This document shows positions 26,555-35,432 of a stretch of 64,000 nt of DNA, in pieces. The stretch spans positions 1,157,853 through 1,221,852 of the forward strand of contig JABXIG010000003.1 of NCBI GenBank assembly GCA_013373205.1, in the 5' to 3' direction. The translations under genes and the position numbers were made by a program. Under the pieces are notes generated by a model. That model saw only the letters and a program-made list of their open reading frames with translations, was not told the origin of the DNA and ran no database searches. Within the stretch, counting starts at the first letter, position 1; every line of letters begins with the position of its first letter. Source of the DNA: Methylocystaceae bacterium. GTDB lineage: Bacteria; Pseudomonadota; Alphaproteobacteria; Rhodospirillales; Terasakiellaceae.

Positions 26555-27598
26555 TTATGTTTTAAAAGGCCAAAGGTGGAAAAAGCGTCTGATTTTGCGC
26601 CAGATCTCTGCGAGACCTTCCGGTTCAAAAATCAGGAAGAAAATAATCAGGGCACCGAAAACGATAATCCGCACAGGTGACATCACCGCAACCGCATCAG
26701 GCCAGATGGGGGACAGAACACCGACCATCATTTTTAAAACTTCCGGCACCATCGTCATAAAGACCGCCCCCAAAATCCCACCAAGGATCGAGCCCATACC
26801 ACCAACAATGATGGCGGCAAGGAAGAAGATGGACATCAAAAGCGGGAAACTTTCCGGTGTGATAACCCTGAAGAAATAAGCCCACAAGCCACCCGCAACC
26901 CCTGCATAGAAAGAGGAAATGGCAAAGCTCATTAGCTTATAACGCAACAAACGGATGCCAAGAACTTCGGCTGAAATATCACGGTCACGAATGGCAATAA
27001 AGGCACGGCCAATGCGGGTGCGAAATAGATTTGCAGCACCAAACAGCATAATCACCGTAATCGGCATAATCATCCAATAGACCTGATCCGGTTGGATCAA
27101 TTCTGAACCGAAAAAGCTTGCTGGTGGCATAGACAGACCAGAAACCCCACCCGTTACACTTGTCCAGTTCGCAAAGACAAAGTGCAGGATGACAGAGGCT
27201 GCAATGGTCGCAATGGCCAAATACAGCCCTTTCACGCGAAGGCTTGGCAGACCAACAATGATCCCGACAAGTGCGGCACCAAAACCTGCAACGATCAAAT
27301 TAAGCAGAAATGGGGTGCCAAGATGGATTTCCATGATAGCGACAATATAAGCACCTACCCCCATGAAAGCTGCTTGTCCCAGGCTAACCAACCCCGTGAA
27401 ACCAGTTAGAATGTTCAAACCTGTTGTGCTGACAATATTAATCAACACCAAGCAAACCAGATAGATGGCATATTGACCTGAAAGAAAGGGCAAGGCGATC
27501 AAAGCGGCGATCAGAGCGATCATCCATCCACGTTGCACGTTTGTGTCAAACAGGGCCTCGTCGGCGATATAATTTTCTTTTGCTGTACCGATACGCAT
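26555..27598 (-). CDS. Liv-type ABC permease (LivM-like)
   Basis: A 347-residue inner-membrane permease with about ten hydrophobic segments. The LivM signatures LTGFTGLVSLGQAAFMGVGAY near the start and the GRAFIAIRDRDISAEVLGI coupling loop are present, and GGMGSILGGILGAVF lies in the second half. It forms the channel with LivH. The start codon lies five bases after the LivH stop. Confidence 0.92.
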   Translation of the reverse strand: MRIGTAKENYIADEALFDTNVQRGWMIALIAALIALPFLSGQYAIYLVCLVLINIVSTTGLNILTGFTGLVSLGQAAFMGVGAYIVAIMEIHLGTPFLLNLIVAGFGAALVGIIVGLPSLRVKGLYLAIATIAASVILHFVFANWTSVTGGVSGLSMPPASFFGSELIQPDQVYWMIMPITVIMLFGAANLFRTRIGRAFIAIRDRDISAEVLGIRLLRYKLMSFAISSFYAGVAGGLWAYFFRVITPESFPLLMSIFFLAAIIVGGMGSILGGILGAVFMTMVPEVLKMMVGVLSPIWPDAVAVMSPVRIIVFGALIIFFLIFEPEGLAEIWRKIRRFFHLWPFKT

Positions 27599-27603
27599 TT
27601 TAC

Positions 27604-28482
27604 TTACAACCGTTCAATTTCATGTGTGCCGAAAAGTCCATAAGGGCGGACAACCAAGATCAGAACCAACAAACTGAAGGTCGCAAGCATCTTGTATTCA
27701 CCGCCAAGGTAGGCACCGGCATATGTTTCGATTAGACCGACAAAAATGCCGGCGATCAGAGCCCCCAAAAGGCTATCCAGTCCGCCGATAATCACAACGA
27801 CAAGAACAGAAAGACCGTAGACACCCATGCTGGGAGAGACACCACCGATGGATCCGACCAGAATGCCACCAATTGCGGCAATCATGGCAGCAATGACCCA
27901 AACCAGCGAAAAGACTTTGGGTACATTAATCCCCATGGAATAAGCCGCAGCCTGATCCCCTGCTGTCGCGCGCAAGGCAACGCCACCGCGCCATGTTCTG
28001 AACACGACAAGGAAAAGTCCGATGATGACAGCCGCAACGGCAAACCCATAACCGACTTTCGGAGATAGGTAAGCTTCACCAATAAAAATCGGATCAGATG
28101 GAATAAAGTCGACCAGACGATGCGGGTCTGCCCCCCAGAAAATTTCCACAAGGCCAACCAGCACACTGCCAAGCCCAATGGTGACCATAAAGATCGAAAT
28201 GGCGTTTTCACCCAGCATCGGGCGAATAATGGTGCGTTCAATGACACCACCCAATAGGCCTGTTGCCAAAATTGTCAGCGGAATACTGATCCAGACGGGC
28301 AGTGCCAGACCGGCACTAAAGCCGATAAAAATATAAGCCCCTGCCATAAGCAGTTCGCCCATTGCCATATTGACAACGCGGGTGGCTTTGTAGATTAAAA
28401 CAAACGCAAGGCCCGCAACCGCATAAAGGCCGCCTGTCCCGATACCGGCAAGGCCGATTTCGCTGAAGAATAACCAATCCAT
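27604..28482 (-). CDS. Liv-type ABC permease (LivH-like)
   Basis: A 292-residue inner-membrane permease with about eight hydrophobic segments. LivH features: GLYAVAGLAFVLIYKATRVV with NMAMGELLMAGAY near the N-terminus, and GGLDSLLGALIAGIFVGLIE near the end. GGGGAGA precedes the ATG at 28482, so I do not use the longer in-frame start. It overlaps nothing and follows LivG by four bases. Confidence 0.92.
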   Translation of the reverse strand: MDWLFFSEIGLAGIGTGGLYAVAGLAFVLIYKATRVVNMAMGELLMAGAYIFIGFSAGLALPVWISIPLTILATGLLGGVIERTIIRPMLGENAISIFMVTIGLGSVLVGLVEIFWGADPHRLVDFIPSDPIFIGEAYLSPKVGYGFAVAAVIIGLFLVVFRTWRGGVALRATAGDQAAAYSMGINVPKVFSLVWVIAAMIAAIGGILVGSIGGVSPSMGVYGLSVLVVVIIGGLDSLLGALIAGIFVGLIETYAGAYLGGEYKMLATFSLLVLILVVRPYGLFGTHEIERL

Positions 28483-28486
28483 AATT

Positions 28487-29347
28487 TTATCTCCCCGCCT
28501 TGAATTTTTTACGCAAGGTGGCGACATCACCAGACCCCAGATACGCAGAAATCACATCCGGGTGGGCCTGCACATCATGGGGCAGACCTTCAGTAATGAC
28601 TTGTCCGAAGTTGATACACACAACATGGTCAGAAATATCCATGACCAAACCCATGTCATGTTCCACCATCAAAACTGTAACCCCCCATTCTTCTTTTACA
28701 TCCAGAATGAAACGGGCCATGTCTTCGGTTTCTTCGCGGTTCATCCCGGCAACGGGTTCATCCAGCAAAAGAATTTTGGGCTGCATGGCAAGCGCACGAG
28801 CAAGCTCTACACGTTTTTGCAAACCATATGACAGGGAAGCAACTGAACTGTTACGAATATGATCGATTTCAAGGAAATCAATGATCCGTTCTTCCACCTC
28901 TTTACGTAAAGCCTCTTCCGTGCGACGCGCAGGGCCAAAATAACATAAGGCTTCCAAAAGGTTCGTTTTCAGATGGGCATGACGGCCGAGTTTGATATTG
29001 TCCAGAACGGTCATCCCTTTAAATAGGGCAATATTCTGGAATGTTCTTGCCATCCCCATTTCTGCACGATCAGGTGGTGCGACTTTATTGACGTTTTTCC
29101 CAAGGAAATTCACATTTCCTTCGTTTGGCGTATAAAAGCCTGAAATCGAATTAAAAAGCGATGTTTTACCAGCACCGTTAGGTCCGATGACCGAGGTCAC
29201 TGAGCCTTCTTTCACGTTGAAAGAAACATGCTGCAAGGCTTTGACACCGCCAAAAGATAAAGACAGTCCTTCCACGCTCAAGATATCGCGCTCTGCGGCT
29301 TGGGGGGAAGGCGGGGCCTTCAAGTTTGAAACTTCCGTTGTTTGCAT
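28487..29347 (-). CDS. Liv-type ABC importer ATPase (LivG-like)
   Basis: A 286-residue ABC ATPase. Walker A is GPNGAGKTS, the signature is LSYGLQKRVELARAL, Walker B is ILLLDEPVAGMN and the switch histidine is in MVEHDMG, all typical of LivG. About 25 extra residues precede the ATPase core. It is the first transporter gene, 18 bases after the GntR regulator. Confidence 0.92.
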   Translation of the reverse strand: MQTTEVSNLKAPPSPQAAERDILSVEGLSLSFGGVKALQHVSFNVKEGSVTSVIGPNGAGKTSLFNSISGFYTPNEGNVNFLGKNVNKVAPPDRAEMGMARTFQNIALFKGMTVLDNIKLGRHAHLKTNLLEALCYFGPARRTEEALRKEVEERIIDFLEIDHIRNSSVASLSYGLQKRVELARALAMQPKILLLDEPVAGMNREETEDMARFILDVKEEWGVTVLMVEHDMGLVMDISDHVVCINFGQVITEGLPHDVQAHPDVISAYLGSGDVATLRKKFKAGR

Positions 29348-29365
29348 TTTACTTTTTGGGTCCTG

Positions 29366-30106
29366 TTACTGTGTTGGTGTCCAATATTTGGGATTAACGG
29401 GTTCATCGAAATTCACGCCAGTTGCCAACAGACCTTTTTCAAAGTCCAGGATGTGCTTTTTCATCCATGACAGGGCGGTATCTCTGTCTTTTCGCTCCAA
29501 TGCATCAACCAAAACAGCATGGGCGTCATAAAGGCGCTGTGCTGCAATTGGTGAAGATTCAAAAACCTGTTGGGTTGAAGCGTAAATCAATTGACCGACC
29601 GGTTCATACGCCATGATCATGGCCCCGTTCTGGGTGGCATGAGCAAGCGTGGTGTGAAACTCCACATCCAGACGCGCGAGTTTTTTCGGCCGGTTCATAT
29701 TTTTTTGTGTTTGTGCAAGGTTGGTTCTGAGTTCTTTTAGCAAATCATCACTGTTGATTTTCAGGGCACTTTCAATAGAGGCCATTTCAACAAAACTTAA
29801 AAATTCAACAAGGTCACGATAGGTGACTTTCTGCATCAACAAAGAGCGCCCAATTTGGGAATTAATGATATTGCTTTTGGGTTGGCCAACGCTTAAGCGA
29901 CGACCTTTGTCTCGGGTGAGCATACCAAGGTGCTCAAGCACACGCAGTCCTTCGCGGATAGAACTGCGGCTCACGCCAAACTGCTGTTCCAATTCCGATT
30001 CGGTGCCCAGCGTGTCCCCTAAAGAGAGCTCACCGCTTAAAATTTTATTCTCTATGGCTTCGACAACCTGATGATAGGCAGGTTGCACTGCTAATTTTTC
30101 AAACAT
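29366..30106 (-). CDS. GntR-family regulator, FCD type, leading the importer/beta-oxidation operon
   Basis: A 246-residue regulator. The GntR winged helix lies at about 8-72 (TLGTESELEQQFGVSRSSIR and EGLRVLEHLGML), and an FCD helical ligand domain follows (FHTTLAHATQN). It is the first gene of the minus-strand operon, so it is likely an autoregulated local repressor (inference). It is clearly paralogous to the head-to-head GntR gene at 30424: both share GTE-x-L-x-EQFGV-x-RS-x-REG in the recognition region and similar FCD domains. Two palindromes lie just upstream of its start. Confidence 0.9.
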   Translation of the reverse strand: MFEKLAVQPAYHQVVEAIENKILSGELSLGDTLGTESELEQQFGVSRSSIREGLRVLEHLGMLTRDKGRRLSVGQPKSNIINSQIGRSLLMQKVTYRDLVEFLSFVEMASIESALKINSDDLLKELRTNLAQTQKNMNRPKKLARLDVEFHTTLAHATQNGAMIMAYEPVGQLIYASTQQVFESSPIAAQRLYDAHAVLVDALERKDRDTALSWMKKHILDFEKGLLATGVNFDEPVNPKYWTPTQ

Positions 30107-30145
30107 TTTGTCCGCCCTCCCAGTTCATTTATCTGTTTTAATTAT

Positions 30146-30162
30146 AATAAGATAATCTTATT
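30146..30162. promoter_or_regulatory. 17-base perfect palindrome AATAAGATAATCTTATT
   Basis: A perfect inverted repeat about a central A, 40 bases upstream of the GntR start at 30106 in the divergent region. Candidate operator or overlapping promoter element. It abuts a second palindrome. Confidence 0.5.
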
Positions 30163-30172
30163 GTCGGACAAT
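30160..30172. promoter_or_regulatory. 13-base perfect palindrome ATTGTCGGACAAT (GntR/FCD-type operator)
   Basis: Perfect inverted repeat about a central G. TTGTC-N-GACAA-type sites are common for FCD regulators. It lies between two divergent GntR genes, so either or both could bind here (inference). Confidence 0.6.
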
Positions 30173-30367
30173 AGGACCTTTATAGGAAAATGTTTGGGAC
30201 GCAAGCATTTTTTTGAATTTCTTTGTGTGCGGCGCAGCGATGCCTTGCATTCTTTACCGTTTGCTTAAGCTCACATTTTCACTTCAACACAGACGAAACA
30301 CGTAAAAGAGTTGATCGAAGAAGAGATTCGAGAGATGACATTATGTTGGGAGGGTCTTATAGTATTC
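30173..30367. other. Gene-free part of the divergent GntR intergenic region
   Basis: The whole gap between the two GntR genes (30107-30423) is 317 bases. Apart from the two palindromes and the predicted plus-strand promoter, this central part shows no open frame with a ribosome site, no RNA gene and no repeat that I can identify. Confidence 0.5.
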
Positions 30368-30397
30368 TTGCAATTCTACGCTTGCGCACTCTATAAA
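30368..30397 (+). promoter_or_regulatory. Predicted promoter of the second GntR gene
   Basis: TTGCAA, an 18-base spacer and TATAAA, ending 27 bases before the start codon. Confidence 0.45.
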
Positions 30398-30423
30398 AAT
30401 ACCGATCAACTCTAGGTCAATTA

Positions 30424-31194
30424 ATGAGACAGAACAAATTTAAGAAACTGGAAATCATGCCAGCATACCGTTTAGTCGCGGATGCCATTGAAAAGCAGAT
30501 TATGACCGGACAAATCAAACCGGAAGACCCTATCGGAACAGAAGCAGATTTAGTTGAACAGTTCGGTGTCAATCGCTCCACAGTGCGTGAAGGTATTCGA
30601 TTGCTAGAACAAAGCGGCATGCTGCGTCGGGGTGAAAAACGACGTCTTTATGTCTCCTTACCCGGATACGATAAGCTGGCCACACGGATCAGCCGTTCTT
30701 TAGTTTTACATAAAGTAACTTTTCGTGAATTGGTTGAAACGCTGGAAATTTTGGAACCTACGACCATTGCACTGGCGGCAAAACACATCACAGAAGAACA
30801 ATTGGAACGCTTACGTATAAACGTTGCCGCAACAGAAAAAGAACTGGAAGATCGTGATCGGTTGTCACAACTAGATACCGAATTTCACTCCATCATTGCA
30901 GAAGCTGCGCACAACAGCGTCTTCCTGCTTGCACGCGAACCAGCGGGTCTTTTGATTTACCCCGCAACACAGTATATTTTCGAAGCCGTTCCCGAAGCCC
31001 CAAGCCGTCTTTTGGAAGCTCATAAGACCATGTTGCAAGCGCTCGAAGAACGTGATGAAGAAAAAGCCCGTGTCTGGATGGATAAACATGTGCGAGACTT
31101 TGTAAAAGGTCTTGTTCGGTCCGGGGCAGAACTTGATGGACAGATCGCCCAGCCACACTTGGCCCATTTGCTAAGTCTGGATACATATTTATAA
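30424..31194 (+). CDS. GntR-family regulator, FCD type, paralogue of the divergent one
   Basis: A 256-residue regulator. The winged helix is at about 10-75 (IGTEADLVEQFGVNRSTVRE and LLEQSGMLRRGEKRR), followed by an FCD domain with the FHSIIAEAAHN metal-site segment. It diverges from the paralogous regulator of the importer operon and is followed by argC after 105 bases. The ribosome site is poor. It may co-regulate the acyl operon with its paralogue or control its own unknown target. Confidence 0.88.
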   Translation: MRQNKFKKLEIMPAYRLVADAIEKQIMTGQIKPEDPIGTEADLVEQFGVNRSTVREGIRLLEQSGMLRRGEKRRLYVSLPGYDKLATRISRSLVLHKVTFRELVETLEILEPTTIALAAKHITEEQLERLRINVAATEKELEDRDRLSQLDTEFHSIIAEAAHNSVFLLAREPAGLLIYPATQYIFEAVPEAPSRLLEAHKTMLQALEERDEEKARVWMDKHVRDFVKGLVRSGAELDGQIAQPHLAHLLSLDTYL

Positions 31195-31299
31195 TATGTC
31201 CTAGGGATTAAGTTGGACCAATATATCCCACTTGCCCCTCCCCCGTTCTCTTGATACACATCACTCCCTAATTTAATTTCCACTACAGGAACGAAGAAC

Positions 31300-32247
31300 A
31301 TGACTCAGCAGTCTTATAAAATCTTTATTGACGGTCAGGCCGGAACGACAGGGTTGCAGATCAATGAGCGATTAAAGACTCATGAACGTGTGGAAGTTCT
31401 GGAAATCGCACCAGAAGACCGTAAAAATCTGGATAAGAAAAAACTGTTGATGCAAGAAGCAGATGTGACCTTCCTATGCTTGCCTGATGATGCGGCAAAA
31501 GAAGCCGCCATTCTGGCAAAAGAGGCCGGATCACGTGTGATCGATGCAAGTTCCGCCCATCGTTGTGCGCCGGGTTGGGTTTATGGTCTGGCAGAACTTA
31601 ATGCAGATCAACGTGCCGCCATTAAAAATGCACAGTTTGTTGCAAATCCCGGCTGCTATGCCACAGGTGCCATTTTACTGCTAGCCCCCCTCGTACAAAA
31701 TGGTGTGCTGTCTGCCGACAGTTTGATCAGTATCGCAGGTGTTTCCGGTTATTCAGGGGGTGGAAACGCCTTAATCACAGATTATGAAGAAGGCGATAAC
31801 CCGTCTAGCTTTGCCATGTATGGCCTTGGTCTGGACCATAAACATATTCCGGAAATCGTAAAATGGGCAGGTCTTAATAATCGTCCCACCTTTATCCCGG
31901 CGGTTGCCAATATCAAACAAGGTATGTTTGTTTACTTCACACTGGATCAAAAGACATTATCCAAACCCTTAAAAAATATCCCTGAAGTTTATCAGTCGGC
32001 CTATAAGGGTGAACAAACCGTTGTATTTGATGAAACCTGCCTGAATTTTCAAGAACGGTTCAAATATATTGAAGGCATTGCCAACCAGAATGTGTGCCAG
32101 ATCTCAAGTTTCCTCTCTGAAGAACATGGTCAGGCACTTGTGGTGGCAAAACTTGATAATTTGGGCAAAGGGGCCAGCGGTGCTGCGGTTCAGAACATGA
32201 ATATCATGCTCGGCCTGCCAGAAAATATGGGCAGCACCCTCGCCTGA
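31300..32247 (+). CDS. argC: N-acetyl-gamma-glutamyl-phosphate reductase (type 2)
   Basis: A 315-residue enzyme of arginine synthesis that reduces N-acetylglutamyl phosphate to the semialdehyde with NADPH. The NADP-binding segment DGQAGTTGLQI is near the start, the catalytic cysteine is in ANPGCYATGA and the GVSGYSGGG loop follows. Length and the GQAGTTG segment indicate the short type 2 form. It stands alone, with the GntR gene upstream and a terminator downstream. Confidence 0.95.
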   Translation: MTQQSYKIFIDGQAGTTGLQINERLKTHERVEVLEIAPEDRKNLDKKKLLMQEADVTFLCLPDDAAKEAAILAKEAGSRVIDASSAHRCAPGWVYGLAELNADQRAAIKNAQFVANPGCYATGAILLLAPLVQNGVLSADSLISIAGVSGYSGGGNALITDYEEGDNPSSFAMYGLGLDHKHIPEIVKWAGLNNRPTFIPAVANIKQGMFVYFTLDQKTLSKPLKNIPEVYQSAYKGEQTVVFDETCLNFQERFKYIEGIANQNVCQISSFLSEEHGQALVVAKLDNLGKGASGAAVQNMNIMLGLPENMGSTLA

Positions 32248-32272
32248 CATCTATATAAAACGACAAAAGAAA

Positions 32273-32304
32273 AGGCCTCTGTTGATAATCAACAGGTTTT
32301 TTTT
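32273..32304 (+). terminator. Rho-independent terminator after argC
   Basis: CTGTTG, a five-base loop and CAACAG followed by GG and eight T. It ends at the 3' end of the convergent thioesterase gene. Confidence 0.75.
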
Positions 32305-32305
32305 G

Positions 32306-32800
32306 TTAGCCTAACAAGGTGCCATCCTTAACATGGGCTTCCATCTCTGCACCAATTTTCTTGCGCATATCCATCAAGCGAATGGCAGACGCATGAAGAT
32401 GCTTGTCTTGGTCAGTCTCTGGCACCCATTCCGGCACCGATGATGGATTGCCGTTATCATCGACAGCCACCATAATGACGATACAATGGGTGGTTAGCTG
32501 ACTTTCTGGATTTTTGGGATCACTGGCCCGCACATCAATCCCGATATGCATAGATGTTCTGCCCGTATAGATCACCTTGGCGCCAACCTCGACCAGACTG
32601 CCCACATGGATGGGTTTCACAAATCGGATTCCACCAGCATAAGCGGTGATACAGTATTTGCCACTCCATCCCGCACCACAGGCATAGGCCGCCAAATCGA
32701 TCCATTTCATCACGGCGCCCCCATGAACCTTGCCCCCAAAGTTCTGATCAGCAGGTTCTGCCAAAAACTTAAGGGTAATTGCACGCTGTTGTCCGGCCAT
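32306..32800 (-). CDS. Acyl-CoA thioesterase, YciA/ACOT-type hotdog
   Basis: A 164-residue hotdog protein. The segment NFGGKVHGGAVMKWIDLAAY near 21-40 and the SMHIGIDVRA segment are those of YciA/ACOT7-type acyl-CoA hydrolases, which cleave a broad range of acyl-CoAs in the cytoplasm. It is monocistronic, convergent to argC with the terminator between. Its substrate is not readable. Confidence 0.88.
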   Translation of the reverse strand: MAGQQRAITLKFLAEPADQNFGGKVHGGAVMKWIDLAAYACGAGWSGKYCITAYAGGIRFVKPIHVGSLVEVGAKVIYTGRTSMHIGIDVRASDPKNPESQLTTHCIVIMVAVDDNGNPSSVPEWVPETDQDKHLHASAIRLMDMRKKIGAEMEAHVKDGTLLG

Positions 32801-32936
32801 ATTTTTTCATCCTTAAAATATATTTAGTGGAATATCGTAGCGCCTTAGTCAATCGACTGGCAAGGCTAAAGAATACCCCTTTTATTTTAATCGTTTGCTT
32901 CTACATTATTAGAATATATTTTGTTTGGAGGTCCCC

Positions 32937-33464
32937 ATGAAAGTCATTGCCTTTGGCGCAAGTAATTCACGTCAATCCATTAACAAACAGCTTGCGACAT
33001 CTGCCGCGCAGATGATTAACGGGGCCGAGGTTGAAATTTTGGACCTCAATGACTTTGAAATGCCACTTTTTAGCGTGGACCGGGAAAAAGATATTGGCCA
33101 ACATCCTCTTGCAAAAACATTTCGTGAAAAAATCGCCAGTGCAGACTTTCTGATCATCTCTTTTGCTGAACACAATGGCCATTACTCTATTGCTTATAAA
33201 AACCTGTTTGACTGGTGCTCGCGCATTGATCGCAATGTCTATCAAGATAAACCCAGCCTGATCCTCGCGACCTCCCCCGGTGAACGTGGTGGAAAAAGTG
33301 TTCTGGAATTGGCTCTGAACCAACTGCCCAATTTTGGCTGTAAAATCAAAGCCAGCCTGTCAGTGCCCAGCTTCTATGATATTTTCGATCCGGATACCTT
33401 ATCCCTGAAGCCCGGTGAAGTTGCCAATCAGCTTCATGACGCCATTCAACAGTTAATCGGATAG
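32937..33464 (+). CDS. NADPH-dependent FMN reductase family protein
   Basis: A 175-residue flavodoxin-like protein. The FMN phosphate loop FGASNSRQSINKQLA at about 5-19 and the SFAEHNGHYSIAYKNLFDW segment are seen. GGAGG lies before the ATG at 32937; an earlier in-frame start is not needed. Such proteins reduce FMN, quinones or azo compounds with NAD(P)H. It precedes the PhoD-like gene by three bases, so the two form an operon. Confidence 0.88.
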   Translation: MKVIAFGASNSRQSINKQLATSAAQMINGAEVEILDLNDFEMPLFSVDREKDIGQHPLAKTFREKIASADFLIISFAEHNGHYSIAYKNLFDWCSRIDRNVYQDKPSLILATSPGERGGKSVLELALNQLPNFGCKIKASLSVPSFYDIFDPDTLSLKPGEVANQLHDAIQQLIG

Positions 33465-33467
33465 ACC

Positions 33468-35432
33468 ATGCAGCACAAAATTTTTGATACCAACCCGGTC
33501 ATCGCCGGGCCCATCTTGCGACGTGTCGAACGTTCGCGCGTTGCTTTCTGGCTGGCTTTGAATGCACCAGCACGCGCACGTGTGACTTTTACCCCCCAAG
33601 GGGGGAAACCTATCAAAGTCACCTTGAAAGAAGATTCATCAGACCTGCATTTGTTACAAGCCGGTGAAAATCTTTATTACTTGATGATTGATGTAGCCTT
33701 ACCTGAAAATTTGCCGACGAACTGCTGGATCGATTATAAGATCGAATTGGGGATGCATAAAGAAGGGCGTTTAAGATGGCAAAATGCCGTCAAAAAAAGC
33801 GATAACCTCTATTATCAGGACCACAATAGTCTGGGATTTAAAATCGCTTCAAACGTCAGTTCTTTGTTGCATGGCTCTTGTCGCAAACCCCATCATGACT
33901 CAGAAGATGGATTGGTAGAAGCTGACAAATTGCTCAGCCGAATTATTACTGCACAGGATGATGACCTGCCAGACTGGCCCGCCATGCTGGTGCTCACCGG
34001 GGATCAAATTTACGGGGATGATGTGGCAGGCCCCATGTTGCATGCCATTCATCAGGTAATTGCTGAATTGGGCCTGCATAACGAAGAAATGTCCAACCTT
34101 GAAGGCAACGCGATTAAAGACAGTGCCGGACTTTATAAACATCCAGATTGCTATTATAACCGTGAAAACCTGTTGCCCAAAACAGACACCAGCCGCGAGC
34201 TGATGGATATGGTGTTTGAAGGGGTTAAAAAACCTGTCTTCACCACCGACACAGCCCACAACCACCTGATGACATTAGCCGAAAGTCTGGTGATGTATCT
34301 GATGGTCTGGTCTCCACGTTTATGGGACCTTGTTGATCTGGAAGCCATCCCCACAGGTTTATCAACTGAAGATGCCGCCCTTTATCGTGATGAACAACAG
34401 ATCCTCGCCCATTTTATTTCTGGCCTTGAAAATGTGCGCCGCCTGCTGGCCCACTTACCCGTTGCGATGATCTTTGACGATCATGATGTGACCGATGACT
34501 GGAACCTAAACCGTCAATGGGAAGAAGCGGTTTATTCCAATCCTTTTTCAAAACGTATGATCGGCAATGCCTTATGCGCTTATCTGATTAATCAAGGCTG
34601 GGGCAACAACCCGTCAGCCTTCGATGACAGCTTACTAGACCATCTAGAACAAGCTCTCAAACAGCCGGGTAGCGTTTCCCATGACCAGTTTATTGATAAA
34701 ATTTTAGGATTTGAAGACTGGGAATATACATGGCAGACAAGCCCGCCTTTAATTGTCATTGATTCGCGCACCAGACGCTGGCGCTCTGAAAGTTCACCGG
34801 TGAAACCCTCCGGCTTGCTAGATTGGGAAGCCATCACGGATTTACAACAGCGCCTTAAAGACCAAGATAGCGTGCTTTTGGTCTCGCCAGCACCAATCTT
34901 CGGGGTCAAGTTGATTGAAACCATCCAGCGTATCTTTACATGGCTAGGCAAACCCTTGATGGTTGATGCAGAAAACTGGATGGCCCATCCGGGGACAGCG
35001 AATTCCATCCTCAATGTCTTTATGCACCGAAATACACCGCAAAATTTCGTTATTCTATCTGGTGATGTGCACTATTCTTTTGTCTATGATGTGGAACTTC
35101 GTCGCAGAAATGGTGGGCCCGATATCTGGCAAATCACCAGCAGTGGCCTGCGCAATGAATTCCCGAAAAAACTTCTGCATATTCTGGATGTCTTGAACAA
35201 ATGGCTATTTGCACCACGTTCCCCGCTCAACTGGTTTACCAAGCGCCGACATTTACGCATTATCCCCAGAAAACCTGAAAGCCGTGCCCATGGTCAACGT
35301 ACCCTCAACGGGTCCGGCATTGGACTTGTAGAACTGGATGAAGCCGGCAGGCCCTGGCGCATCCGTCAACTGATTGCCGGCGCGGATGCCAAAGGTTTTG
35401 AACGGATGGAAGATCATTCACGTTGGGAATGA
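33468..35432 (+). CDS. PhoD-like metallophosphatase
   Basis: A 654-residue protein of the alkaline phosphatase D group. Metal-site motifs are LTGDQIYGDD, MIFDDHDVTDDWN and SGDVHYSF. An immunoglobulin-like N-terminal domain with FWLALNAPARARVTF precedes the catalytic part. No signal peptide or Tat motif is seen, unlike secreted PhoD, so it is probably cytoplasmic. The substrate is unknown; phosphodiester or phosphomonoester hydrolysis is the family activity. It forms an operon with the FMN reductase gene and abuts the convergent pirin gene without a gap. Confidence 0.82.
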   Translation: MQHKIFDTNPVIAGPILRRVERSRVAFWLALNAPARARVTFTPQGGKPIKVTLKEDSSDLHLLQAGENLYYLMIDVALPENLPTNCWIDYKIELGMHKEGRLRWQNAVKKSDNLYYQDHNSLGFKIASNVSSLLHGSCRKPHHDSEDGLVEADKLLSRIITAQDDDLPDWPAMLVLTGDQIYGDDVAGPMLHAIHQVIAELGLHNEEMSNLEGNAIKDSAGLYKHPDCYYNRENLLPKTDTSRELMDMVFEGVKKPVFTTDTAHNHLMTLAESLVMYLMVWSPRLWDLVDLEAIPTGLSTEDAALYRDEQQILAHFISGLENVRRLLAHLPVAMIFDDHDVTDDWNLNRQWEEAVYSNPFSKRMIGNALCAYLINQGWGNNPSAFDDSLLDHLEQALKQPGSVSHDQFIDKILGFEDWEYTWQTSPPLIVIDSRTRRWRSESSPVKPSGLLDWEAITDLQQRLKDQDSVLLVSPAPIFGVKLIETIQRIFTWLGKPLMVDAENWMAHPGTANSILNVFMHRNTPQNFVILSGDVHYSFVYDVELRRRNGGPDIWQITSSGLRNEFPKKLLHILDVLNKWLFAPRSPLNWFTKRRHLRIIPRKPESRAHGQRTLNGSGIGLVELDEAGRPWRIRQLIAGADAKGFERMEDHSRWE

